Shown piece after piece: positions 9,017-17,655 of a stretch of 64,000 bases of DNA. Source of the DNA: JBECKW01 sp040235505 (GTDB lineage: Bacteria > Desulfobacterota > Desulfobacteria > Desulfobacterales > JAFDDL01). The stretch covers positions 62,001-126,000 of the forward strand of contig JBECKW010000017.1 of assembly GCA_040235505.1 (NCBI GenBank), in the 5' to 3' direction. Positions within the stretch are counted from its first letter, which is position 1, and every line of letters starts with the position of its first letter. The translations under genes and the position numbers were made by a program. The notes beneath the pieces are model-generated. The model was not told where the DNA came from, made no database searches, and worked only from the letters and a program-made list of their open reading frames with translations.

Positions 9017-10432
9017 ATGCGCTTGAAAAATTCGCTCTCAAACTCTTTTCATTTAAAAAAACTGCCTTGGTTATGTTTCTTTTTTATGTTCGGCCTGTTC
9101 TTCGCTTCCACCGCCACAGCCGACCTTCGCACGGATAGTCCCGTGGTGAAAGCGGTTCAAAAAGTCAGTAATGCGGTGGTGAATATCAGCACCGAATATG
9201 AGGTTAAAACCACCTCCAATCCCTTTTCAAGGTTTAACCAGGATTCTCTTTTTAATTATTTTTTCAAAGACTTCAATGAACCCGGATTTAGGCAGAATGC
9301 CAAACGCACCAGCCTGGGCTCCGGCGTGATCATCGATGGTACCCGCGGATTTGTGCTGACCAACACCCATGTAATTGCCGAAAGTGGTACCATCCATGTT
9401 ATCTTGAAAGACAATCGTCAGTTCGATGCAAAAATCGTCGGAGCCGACAGTGATTCGGACCTGGCGGTGCTGAAAATTTTCTCCAGGGAAAAACTTCCAT
9501 CCATTGAAATGGGAATTTCCGATGACCTTTTGATTGGAGAAACGGTGATTGCCATTGGAAATCCGTTCGGCTTTTCCAACACGGTCACCACCGGAGTTGT
9601 CAGCGCCTTGAATCGAACGGTCCAGACCGAAGACAAGACCTACCGCGATTTTATCCAGACCGATGCCTCCATCAACCCCGGAAACAGTGGCGGGCCGCTG
9701 CTGAACATTAACGGGGATCTGATCGGTATCAACACGGCCGTATACGCCAACGCCCAGGGAATCGGTTTCGCCATTCCCATCAGCAAGGCTATCCGGATCG
9801 TAAACGACCTGATTAAATATGGCGAGGTGATTCATGCCTGGATCGGTCTTTCTCTTCAGGCCATGGACAGCCAGCTGTCGGCATATCTGAACACGGATCA
9901 GAAACAGGGCGTTCTGATCAACAAGGTGTATTCGGGCAGTCCTGCCGCTAAGGCGGGCCTCCGCCCGGGAGATATCCTCGTATCCATCGACAAGACGACT
10001 CTTTCCAACCCTGCTGACTACCGGGCAGCCTTGAAAGATGCCTCGCTTGGCCAGAACCTTACCCTGGTATGCCGGAGAAACAACTCCTCTCTTAAAGTGA
10101 GCGTCACACCGTCGGCGTTTCCAATGGATTCGGCCCTGGAACTTGCACAGGATCTTTACGGTATCCAGGTTTCCGATATTTCCAAGAATATCCAATCTCG
10201 TCGTCAATCCAGGTTTTCCGGTGGCATTGCCATTACCAGCGTGGCATCGACGTCCGAGCTGTCACGAATCGGTGTGGCTCCGGGGGATGTGATTCATGCC
10301 ATCGATGATACGACGGTCTCAAACATGGAAGATTTTAAAAAGGCCGTGGTAAAATATCGCCTGAAAAACACGGTGGTCGTTCTGATCGAACGAAATGGGC
10401 GCCTTTACAATGTGACCGTAAAACTGTCTTGA
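9017..10432 (+). CDS. Periplasmic Do-type serine protease (HtrA/Deg family), two PDZ domains
   Basis: 471 residues from ATG 9017. A signal peptide (basic start, hydrophobic WLCFFFMFGLFFA, cleavage after STATA) directs it to the periplasm. The trypsin-like domain has the His of TNTHV, the Asp of DSDSDLAVLKI and the Ser of GNSGGP. Two PDZ domains follow (PAAKAGLRPGDILVSID and SELSRIGVAPGDVIHAID). HtrA proteases degrade or refold damaged envelope proteins. A TTG five codons upstream is less likely. It is divergent from the radical-SAM gene across about 100 bases that must hold both promoters. It could be called degP or degQ; the sequence alone does not decide. Confidence 0.93.
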   Translation: MRLKNSLSNSFHLKKLPWLCFFFMFGLFFASTATADLRTDSPVVKAVQKVSNAVVNISTEYEVKTTSNPFSRFNQDSLFNYFFKDFNEPGFRQNAKRTSLGSGVIIDGTRGFVLTNTHVIAESGTIHVILKDNRQFDAKIVGADSDSDLAVLKIFSREKLPSIEMGISDDLLIGETVIAIGNPFGFSNTVTTGVVSALNRTVQTEDKTYRDFIQTDASINPGNSGGPLLNINGDLIGINTAVYANAQGIGFAIPISKAIRIVNDLIKYGEVIHAWIGLSLQAMDSQLSAYLNTDQKQGVLINKVYSGSPAAKAGLRPGDILVSIDKTTLSNPADYRAALKDASLGQNLTLVCRRNNSSLKVSVTPSAFPMDSALELAQDLYGIQVSDISKNIQSRRQSRFSGGIAITSVASTSELSRIGVAPGDVIHAIDDTTVSNMEDFKKAVVKYRLKNTVVVLIERNGRLYNVTVKLS

Positions 10433-10486
10433 TCCCCGGCCTCCCGGCCAATAACTCTTTTAAAAGGACTTGATATTGGACCTGAT

Positions 10487-11863
10487 ATGATAAGAACCAA
10501 AATTAAAACGCTTCTTTCTTCGACCGACACCGGCATGCACGTTCTGATCAATGGCTGGGTAAAAACCCGGCGGGATGCGAAAACTTTCTCCTTTATCGAG
10601 GTCAATGACGGGTCCTGCCTCAAGAACATGCAGGTGATTGCCGATGCCGACCTTCCGGGGTATTCTGAAATAACCACCCTTGCCACCGGGGCTGCCGTTG
10701 AAGTGTCCGGCCTTCTGGTTGCCTCCGAAGGCAAGGGCCAGTCCGTGGAGATCAAGGCCGAGGCCATTAAAATACTCGGCTCAGCTCCGGAAACCTTTCC
10801 TCTTCAGAAAAAGCGTCATACGGACGAGTTTTTAAGAAGCATTGCACACCTTCGCCCGAGAACCAATAAATACGGTGCCGCGTTTCGTATTCGATCCGAA
10901 CTTTCCTTTGCCGTTCACCAATTTTTCAGGGAGCGCGGCTTTTATTACATTCACACCCCAATTCTCACAAGCTCGGACTGCGAAGGCGCCGGTGAGCTTT
11001 TTCGCGTGACCACCCTTGATTTTTCTTCTTCTGATTTTTCGGGAGAATCTCTTTCGTCTGATTTTTTCGGCGCTCCCGTCAACTTGTCCGTGTCGGGCCA
11101 ACTCAACGCAGAGATGTTTGCCCTGGCCCTGGGAGATGTGTACACGTTTGGTCCGACGTTCCGGGCTGAAAACTCCAATACCCGCCGCCACGCCGCCGAG
11201 TTCTGGATGGTGGAGCCCGAAATGGCTTTCTGTGATTTATCCGGTGACATGGATCTTGCCGAAGAATTTGTCCGCTCTCTTGTCACCCATGCGCTGACCC
11301 ACTGCGCCGAGGATATCGATCTTTTTGCCCGTTTTGTTGACAAAACCCTGATGTCGACCCTGGAAACCATATCCAGCCGAAAGAGTGTTCGTCTTTCCTA
11401 TTCTGACGCCATTGAGATTCTTGGCAAACAGAACAATCTGTTTTCATATGACATTTCTTTCGGAAAGGATCTTCAATCGGAACATGAACGCTTCCTTGCC
11501 GAAACGTATATCAAAGGCCCCGTCATTGTTTTTGATTATCCGAAAGAGATCAAACCTTTTTACATGCGGGTAAATGATGACGGCCGGACCGTTGCCGCCA
11601 TGGATATGCTGGTGCCGGGAATAGGGGAAATCATCGGCGGCAGCCAGCGTGAAGAGCGCCTTTCAGTTCTGGAAGACCGCATGCAGGAAACCGCGCTTCC
11701 CAGGGAGAAATATTGGTGGTATCTGGACTCCCGCCGCTTCGGCAGTGCGCCGCATAGTGGATTCGGCCTGGGATTTGAAAGGCTTCTGATGCTGGTGACC
11801 GGAATTCAAAACATACGAGACGTCATTGCCTTTCCAAGAACCCCGAAAAGTATCGATTTTTAA
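10487..11863 (+). CDS. asnS: Asparaginyl-tRNA synthetase
   Basis: 458 residues. The N-terminal OB-fold anticodon-binding domain (VLINGWVKTRRDAKTFSFIEVNDGS) is followed by a class II catalytic core with motif 2 around FGPTFRAENSNTRRHAAEFWMVEPE and motif 3 GFGLGFERLLMLVTG. The DSRRFGSAPHSGFGLG block is characteristic of AsnRS. It charges tRNA-Asn with asparagine. It lies 54 bases after the protease gene, possibly cotranscribed, and its stop overlaps the convergent thyX stop by four bases. Confidence 0.96.
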   Translation: MIRTKIKTLLSSTDTGMHVLINGWVKTRRDAKTFSFIEVNDGSCLKNMQVIADADLPGYSEITTLATGAAVEVSGLLVASEGKGQSVEIKAEAIKILGSAPETFPLQKKRHTDEFLRSIAHLRPRTNKYGAAFRIRSELSFAVHQFFRERGFYYIHTPILTSSDCEGAGELFRVTTLDFSSSDFSGESLSSDFFGAPVNLSVSGQLNAEMFALALGDVYTFGPTFRAENSNTRRHAAEFWMVEPEMAFCDLSGDMDLAEEFVRSLVTHALTHCAEDIDLFARFVDKTLMSTLETISSRKSVRLSYSDAIEILGKQNNLFSYDISFGKDLQSEHERFLAETYIKGPVIVFDYPKEIKPFYMRVNDDGRTVAAMDMLVPGIGEIIGGSQREERLSVLEDRMQETALPREKYWWYLDSRRFGSAPHSGFGLGFERLLMLVTGIQNIRDVIAFPRTPKSIDF

Positions 11864-12519
11864 GGCCTACGGAAACTGCGGATGTCCTCTTCGTATTTTT
11901 CCGCCAGATCTTCAAATATTACCGGTACTTTCCTGCTGACTTCATTCAGAAGCGGGAGCATGATTTGGCGTACCTGCGGATGGGATGCTTTTGAACATCG
12001 AAGATTCAGGATGTGCCGCCACTGCCTTAAATTGGCGGTGACGATAATTTCTGTTTTCAGGCTGTTTGGAAGAACGCTTCTGGCCTCCTGGGCCGACGCC
12101 CCCATTTTGATAAGCTCTAAATAGGCGGCCTCGGCGTTTTCCATCGCCTGCCGCCAGGTATGGTAAGCTTCGCTGTCTTCCTTCCAGAAAAAAGGTTTTA
12201 TAACCGTTATTTCTTTTCCGAATTTGTCCTTCGAATAGTTAGCATACCGGGTGCTCTCCTGGCTGAAGGAGCTGAGTCGATGCCTGACGATCTCATGGGT
12301 AATGCCTCGGTCACAAACAATTCGAACGGAAATGCCTGCATGTTCAAATACACTGTGATGACCGCTTTTCAGGAGCGCCTTTAACAGGCTGTGCGCCGAA
12401 TCTTCTGTTATTTTTTCTTCCGATTTATAGCATGTCCTGGCGGCCTTTTCGATATGTTTCAGTATAAGCTCGCCATCGGAAATTTGCAGAATCTCAAAAA
12501 ACGGCTCTATGATTTTCAA
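11860..12519 (-). CDS. thyX: Flavin-dependent thymidylate synthase ThyX
   Basis: 219 residues. The ThyX signature RHRLSSFSQESTRY is present, with LKSGHHSVFEH upstream and the C-terminal NLRQWRHILNLRCSKASHPQVR block that binds FAD and dUMP. ThyX makes dTMP from dUMP with FAD, NADPH and methylene-tetrahydrofolate, releasing tetrahydrofolate, common in anaerobes lacking ThyA. It follows gyrB by 12 bases on the same strand, so dnaN, gyrB and thyX likely form one DNA-metabolism operon. Confidence 0.96.
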   Translation of the reverse strand: MKIIEPFFEILQISDGELILKHIEKAARTCYKSEEKITEDSAHSLLKALLKSGHHSVFEHAGISVRIVCDRGITHEIVRHRLSSFSQESTRYANYSKDKFGKEITVIKPFFWKEDSEAYHTWRQAMENAEAAYLELIKMGASAQEARSVLPNSLKTEIIVTANLRQWRHILNLRCSKASHPQVRQIMLPLLNEVSRKVPVIFEDLAEKYEEDIRSFRRP

Positions 12520-12531
12520 GCGTTTCTCCGG

Positions 12532-14961
12532 CTAAATATCCAGAACACTTACTTCCAGCGCATGACTCTGGATAAATTCTCTTCTGGGCTCCACCATATC
12601 TCCCATTAAAACGGTGAAAATTTCATCCGCATCGACGGCGTCTTCTATTTTTACCTGAAGCATGGTCCGTTTGGTCGGATTCATGGTTGTTTCCCAAAGC
12701 TGTTCCGGATTCATCTCCCCAAGGCCTTTGTATCGCTGTATGGTAAGACCCTTTTTTGCTTCCTGAAGAAGATATTGAAGAAGATCTTTTTTGTTGTCAA
12801 CAATGACGTCCTGACCTTCCTTTTCGCCTTCTCCTTCCTGGGTTTTTACCTGAAACGGCGGATAATCTTTTTCCTCTATTTTTTTGTAAAGCATCATTGC
12901 TTTCTGATAGTTGTTTGAATGGATAAAACCTCTCCCTATTTTTACCGATCGTTGCATCTTCTGAGAAGTTGAAAAATCCTCTTCAGATGTTTTCGAAGTC
13001 TCTTTCACTAAAATTTCGTGAACCTTTCGCTCAGGATTCCACCTCATATCTTCGACATTATATCCACTTTCTTTAAGTGCTGAATGTACATCCTTCATTA
13101 TCTCTTCGTCTTTTAGAGACGTTTTGTCTTCGATTCCTCGCTTTATGAGAAATTCGACAAGCTCCGCCGATATTCCCATATTCTGAAACTTATTCATGGT
13201 GGTAAAATATTCAGCCAGATCGCATACAAATAAATACAAATGGTGATCTTTTATTTCCCCTTTTTCGTGCACGATATATTTCTGGCTGCTGATACGTTTT
13301 AGCACATAGTCGTTTAAGTCCATTTCTTCTTTCAAATAGACTTCATTTTTTCCTTTGCCTACTTTTAAAAGCGGAGGTTGTGCAATGTACAAATATCCTT
13401 TTTCAATGACCTCCGGCATTTGACGGTAAAAGAAGGTCAAAAGAAGTGTTCTGATATGCGATCCGTCGACATCAGCGTCCGTCATGATAACCACTTTGTG
13501 ATATCGAATCTTTTCGATGTTATATTCTTCGCTTCCAACACCTGTGCCGAGGGCCGTAATGATATTTTTTATTTCCTCGCTGCTCAGGATTTTGTCAAAA
13601 CGAGCTTTCTCCACATTTAAAATTTTTCCTCTGAGCGGTAAAATCGCCTGGAATTTTCGATCCCGTCCCTGCTTTGCGCTTCCTCCTGCAGAGTCGCCCT
13701 CTACCAGGAAAATTTCTCTTTGTGCAGGATCTGAAATCTGGCATTCCGCCAGTTTTCCAGGAAGCGTTGAATCAATCAAGGCGCCCTGTTTTCTGGCCAT
13801 GTCCCGGGCTCTTTTTGCGGCATCCCTGGCGCGTGCGGCATCCACCGCTTTTGAAATGATCTTTTTGGCCACCGATGGATTTTCTTCCAAAAAACTGGCC
13901 AGTTTTTCATTTACGAGGGATTCGACGAGGCCTTTTACTTCGCTGTTGCCGAGTTTTGTTTTTGTCTGACCTTCAAATTGCGGCGATTTTATTCGAATAC
14001 TGATAACCGCGGTAAGCCCCTCCCGCACATCATCCCCGCTGATTTTTGCCTGCATGTTCTTTGGAACATTGCCATTAACTGAATATTGGTTGATGGTACG
14101 TGTCAGCGCCGCCTTGAATCCGATCAGATGAAAACCACCCTCTACGGTATTGATATTGTTTGCAAAGCTGAAAATTTTTTCCGAAAAGGTGTCGTTATAT
14201 TGAAGGCAGACCTCAATTTCGACATCGTTTCTGTTTCCCTCTATGAAAACTGGAGGATGCAGCCCCGTATGTCGCCTGTTCAGATATTCAACAAACGATT
14301 TGATACCACCGTCATAGAGAAACTCGTTTTTCTCGTCGCTTCTCTCGTCCTCTATTGTGATTTTGATGCCCTTGTTCAGGAAGGCAAGCTCTCGCAGTCT
14401 ACGGTTTAATATTTCGTAGCTGTATTCCGTCGTGTTGAATATGGTGTCGTCTGGAATGAAGTGAACCCGCGTCCCTCTTTTGGTGGTGGTTCCATTTTCC
14501 GTAAGTTCACATGCCTTTATCCCTTTATGAAACGCCATGTAATAAATTTTGCCGTCTTTATATACCTCCACTTCCAGTGTTGAGGACAGGGCATTGACCA
14601 CCGATACACCGACGCCATGCAGGCCACCGGATACCTTGTAACTGTCGTTATTGAATTTTCCGCCGGCATGCAGTTTTGTCAGAACGACCTCTACCGCCGG
14701 AATTCTTTCCGTTTTATGAATACCTACGGGAATTCCTCTTCCGTTATCAAGAACACTGACACTGCCGTCCGTATGAATGGTCACGTTTATGGTGTCGCAA
14801 TAGCCCGCCATTGCTTCATCGATGGCATTATCGACGACTTCATAAACCAGATGATGAAGTCCTTCGACATCCACATTGCCGATGTACATGGAAGGTCTCA
14901 ATCGGACCGGCTCAAGACCCTCCAATACATTAATACTACTTTCGTCGTATATTTTTTCCAT
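12532..14961 (-). CDS. gyrB: DNA gyrase subunit B
   Basis: 809 residues. The GHKL ATPase domain is clear: YEVVDNAIDEAMAGYCD, then LDNGRGIPVGIHK and GLHGVGVSVVNALS. The TOPRIM domain carries the EGDSAGGSAKQGRDR and DADVDGSHIRTLLLTF motifs, and the C-terminal RYKGLGEMNPEQLWETTM is diagnostic. It provides the ATP-driven half of the A2B2 gyrase; gyrA is not in the window. Its start overlaps the dnaN stop (TAATG), showing translational coupling. Confidence 0.98.
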   Translation of the reverse strand: MEKIYDESSINVLEGLEPVRLRPSMYIGNVDVEGLHHLVYEVVDNAIDEAMAGYCDTINVTIHTDGSVSVLDNGRGIPVGIHKTERIPAVEVVLTKLHAGGKFNNDSYKVSGGLHGVGVSVVNALSSTLEVEVYKDGKIYYMAFHKGIKACELTENGTTTKRGTRVHFIPDDTIFNTTEYSYEILNRRLRELAFLNKGIKITIEDERSDEKNEFLYDGGIKSFVEYLNRRHTGLHPPVFIEGNRNDVEIEVCLQYNDTFSEKIFSFANNINTVEGGFHLIGFKAALTRTINQYSVNGNVPKNMQAKISGDDVREGLTAVISIRIKSPQFEGQTKTKLGNSEVKGLVESLVNEKLASFLEENPSVAKKIISKAVDAARARDAAKRARDMARKQGALIDSTLPGKLAECQISDPAQREIFLVEGDSAGGSAKQGRDRKFQAILPLRGKILNVEKARFDKILSSEEIKNIITALGTGVGSEEYNIEKIRYHKVVIMTDADVDGSHIRTLLLTFFYRQMPEVIEKGYLYIAQPPLLKVGKGKNEVYLKEEMDLNDYVLKRISSQKYIVHEKGEIKDHHLYLFVCDLAEYFTTMNKFQNMGISAELVEFLIKRGIEDKTSLKDEEIMKDVHSALKESGYNVEDMRWNPERKVHEILVKETSKTSEEDFSTSQKMQRSVKIGRGFIHSNNYQKAMMLYKKIEEKDYPPFQVKTQEGEGEKEGQDVIVDNKKDLLQYLLQEAKKGLTIQRYKGLGEMNPEQLWETTMNPTKRTMLQVKIEDAVDADEIFTVLMGDMVEPRREFIQSHALEVSVLDI

Positions 14962-16079
14962 TATATTCTCATTGGCATGATAGCGCTCAAGAAACTATCA
15001 TCGTCTTTATCGAAAAGTAGACATGGTTTTTCTTCATTGACCAGATATATAATTGCCTCTTCACTATCGATAACATTCAATGTATCGATAAAAAATTTAG
15101 GGTTAAATGCGATGGTAAGACTTTCCCCTTCAAATTCAATCGGCATATCCTCTTTGCTTTCCCCGATATCCGGATTGCTTGCGGATATCAAAAGCGCATC
15201 TTTTTCAAAATTGAATATGGCCGCCTTGTAATCTTCTGAGGACAGAATCGACATTCTTTTCAGCATCATCAAAAACTGATGCTTGTTTACGGAAATGACA
15301 TACCCCTTGTCTTTGACGATGATCTGTTCGTAGTTCGGGAAAGATCCCTCAAGAAGACGCACGATAATGGTCTCAGACTCCTTCTTCAGAATAAAATGAT
15401 TATCCTTTATTCCGACCTGAACAACCCCTTCCGTTCCCAGAAACTTATTGATCTCATTGAGTCCCTTTTTGGGAATCAGAATTCCTTCTCCGTCTTTCAA
15501 ATGAATTTCTCCGTCGTATTCTCCGTCCATCAGAACGAGCCGGCTGCCGTCCGTGGAAACCATTCGAACCATCTTTTTTTCATCTCTATTTATTTTATGA
15601 AAGTAAACACCGATAATATGGGCCCGTTTGTCATCCGAGGCGCCGTAGACCATGGCATTTCTTTCGATCATTTTCTTTAAGGTGAAGGAATCCATTTCTA
15701 TGAAATTTGCGTCTTCCACCATGGGAGAATCCGGAAAGTCATCCGGGTTCATTCCAACAATATGGTACAGCACTTTTGGATGACCTATTTCTATCCACCT
15801 GTTTTCCACTTCGTTGATTATGATCTCGTCGGTTGGAAAATCCCTTATGATTTCATAAAATTTTCTCGAATTCATAGCGATGCTTCCATCGCTCTCAACA
15901 ACAGCGGGATAAAGGCCTTCAAAACCGGTTTCCAAATCCGTGGCCGTAATGGTGACGGTTTCGTTTTTGGCGGTGATCAAAACCGTTTCGGTGATTGCCA
16001 GGCTGCTTTTTCGTCCGGTTACTCCCTGAACTTTTGATAAAACATCTATAATATCCGATTTTTTTATAGAAAATTTCAT
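14961..16079 (-). CDS. dnaN: DNA polymerase III beta sliding clamp
   Basis: 372 residues, standard length for the three-domain clamp. The N-terminus (MKFSIKKSDIIDVLSKVQGV), the MVRMVSTDGSRL segment and the C-terminal YLVNEEKPCLLF...SAIMPMRI (typical MPMR ending) identify it. The clamp tethers DNA polymerase III to the template. It lies 12 bases after the RdgC-like reading frame and directly before gyrB. The usual dnaA and recF neighbours are absent here. Confidence 0.98.
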   Translation of the reverse strand: MKFSIKKSDIIDVLSKVQGVTGRKSSLAITETVLITAKNETVTITATDLETGFEGLYPAVVESDGSIAMNSRKFYEIIRDFPTDEIIINEVENRWIEIGHPKVLYHIVGMNPDDFPDSPMVEDANFIEMDSFTLKKMIERNAMVYGASDDKRAHIIGVYFHKINRDEKKMVRMVSTDGSRLVLMDGEYDGEIHLKDGEGILIPKKGLNEINKFLGTEGVVQVGIKDNHFILKKESETIIVRLLEGSFPNYEQIIVKDKGYVISVNKHQFLMMLKRMSILSSEDYKAAIFNFEKDALLISASNPDIGESKEDMPIEFEGESLTIAFNPKFFIDTLNVIDSEEAIIYLVNEEKPCLLFDKDDDSFLSAIMPMRI

Positions 16080-16091
16080 CTTTTTCCCTTT

Positions 16092-16634
16092 CTATCCTAT
16101 TGAACCGGAAATCCAGCTTTTCATTTTAGGTACAATCCGATTTGACCACTCATTTTGAATCCTTAACTTAACAAACCCCCCATACATCTGCCGAACCAGC
16201 ATAATGGCCTTTTCATACAGATATGTTTTTTCCAGTACGGCGCCTTCCCAGTCTTCCTCAGATTGTACCACGCCGACTGGCGTGGTTTCAGGTATTTTTA
16301 GTGCCGTCAGATGAAGGCTTTCCCCCTTTACCGTAAATTGCCACTTTTGATCGCCGGCTTTGTAAATCAAATTTATTTCGCTGACGAGCGCCCCCTTTTT
16401 CAGCGCGAGCCGGGCTTCCTCAAGTCCCGCATCATCTCCCTTGATGGTGATGGTCTCCACAGCACCCGACTTTCTGTTTTCAACAACGAGCCGGTTTCCC
16501 ACATCCATTGATACCATTTCCGCATTCAAGCCGCGAAGATATTCCTGGTCCGTTTCGCTCATGAACCAGAGCCAAGTCAGAAACTCATACCCAAGAAATT
16601 TATATTTTTCATAGGCGATGGAAACATCCAGCAT
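16092..16634 (-). CDS. C-terminal half of an RdgC-like recombination-associated protein
   Basis: 180 residues in the same frame as the preceding reading frame, separated only by one TAA and one CAT codon. Its opening (FLGYEFLTWLWF) and the stretch LALKKGALVSEINLIYK with QWQFTV-like strand resemble the C-terminal part of RdgC, including the E. coli region ITNHIEAGKVVTKLALDW. There is no clear ribosome site before its ATG at 16634, so it may depend on coupling to the upstream frame or on readthrough. RdgC forms a ring around duplex DNA and modulates RecA. Either this lineage makes RdgC from two chains or the gene carries a nonsense mutation. Confidence 0.6.
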   Translation of the reverse strand: MLDVSIAYEKYKFLGYEFLTWLWFMSETDQEYLRGLNAEMVSMDVGNRLVVENRKSGAVETITIKGDDAGLEEARLALKKGALVSEINLIYKAGDQKWQFTVKGESLHLTALKIPETTPVGVVQSEEDWEGAVLEKTYLYEKAIMLVRQMYGGFVKLRIQNEWSNRIVPKMKSWISGSIG

Positions 16635-16637
16635 ATG

Positions 16638-17264
16638 TTACACCATAAAGCTTGTCGGAGTTGTAGCCATCACCGCGTCTTTCTGACCGTCCGAAAGGTC
16701 AGCATCGTACAAAGCGCTCGTAAATGGAAACAACCGAACGAGTGTCAGATTGAATGATTTTAAAAAAAGCGTCTCAACCGTTTCGTTGGCTCCCTTCAGG
16801 GATGAAAAAAACCACACGCTTCCGGTTTCGTGATTCCAGATCAGATCGTATATACTTGGAACAGCGGGGACTCTTCGATACAACATATTGATCACGTGAT
16901 CTTTTAACATTTTTTTTTCTTCACGTGAAATATACTCCCTGCCGCTTTCGATCAGTTTTTTTTTTGTCTCCATGGCAACATATTTCTGGACTACCTTGGT
17001 CGGAACTCTTTTAGTGTCAATTCTCAAGGAAAAAATAAAATGTGGTCCCAGAACAAAAGAGGATCCTTCAAAATCCGGAAAAAAGGGTTGATTCGTCGAT
17101 GTCCATCCGGCTGATGTTTCCACCGGTTCCTGGTCGATGTCTGCAATGGTGTTATGTTTCAGCCCTTCCAGGACCTTCTCCATGACAGGCGATTTCAATG
17201 TGCCTTCCACTTTATATCGTGTTATCGAAACACTTGCAGATAAAATTCCCAATCCATACCTCAA
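16638..17264 (-). CDS. rdgC: N-terminal half of an RdgC-like recombination-associated protein
   Basis: 208 residues ending at TAA 16640-16638. The start (GILSASVSITRYKVEG) and the segment KKMLKDHVINMLYRRVPAVPS, followed by a WNHETGSVWFFS strand, align with RdgC (E. coli has SLKDEVLHSLLPRAFSR at this place). It covers the first two-thirds of the E. coli protein. The remainder is encoded by the in-frame downstream reading frame. It is first in the leftward rdgC-dnaN-gyrB-thyX group and is divergent from the PHP/UvrD gene, across an AT-rich gap. Confidence 0.7.
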   Translation of the reverse strand: MRYGLGILSASVSITRYKVEGTLKSPVMEKVLEGLKHNTIADIDQEPVETSAGWTSTNQPFFPDFEGSSFVLGPHFIFSLRIDTKRVPTKVVQKYVAMETKKKLIESGREYISREEKKMLKDHVINMLYRRVPAVPSIYDLIWNHETGSVWFFSSLKGANETVETLFLKSFNLTLVRLFPFTSALYDADLSDGQKDAVMATTPTSFMV

Positions 17265-17655
17265 TCAACAGAAAACAAAGGATTTATTTAATTTAAGCTT
17301 TGAAAATAAACACAACATATTGTAGATATAAAAAATAAGTCCATATATATAGCCTTTTTTCAACTACCTTTCAAGAAATTTTTACTGTTGGCAAAAGGGT
17401 GGTTTGGAGTTGTTTTTTATAGTACAAATATTTTTATTTAATATAGAAATGATATTATAAATATGGACTGTCTGAATTACCAATAAGTTTATAATTTATT
17501 AATTTATTACAATTTATTTGGAAATAAAGTTGTCAATATCTTCATTACAACGCTTTCAACAAGCAAAAAAATATGGACAAAACGGAAAAACGTGTTGATA
17601 ACCCGGCGGGTTGTTGAAATATTATGCAGCACTTATTAACAAACTGACCGCTGTT
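17265..17655. other. AT-rich divergent intergenic region; candidate origin and promoters
   Basis: About 390 bases with no credible gene and a strikingly AT-rich core (about 17280-17570). Genes to the left run leftward (rdgC, dnaN, gyrB) and to the right run rightward, as expected around an origin. DnaA-box-like words are imperfect: TGTTGATAA at 17593-17601 (reverse TTATCAACA, one mismatch) and TTATTAACA near 17633. A short palindrome AACCCG-G-CGGGTT lies at about 17600. It must also carry the rdgC and helicase promoters. Origin status is inference. Confidence 0.35.
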
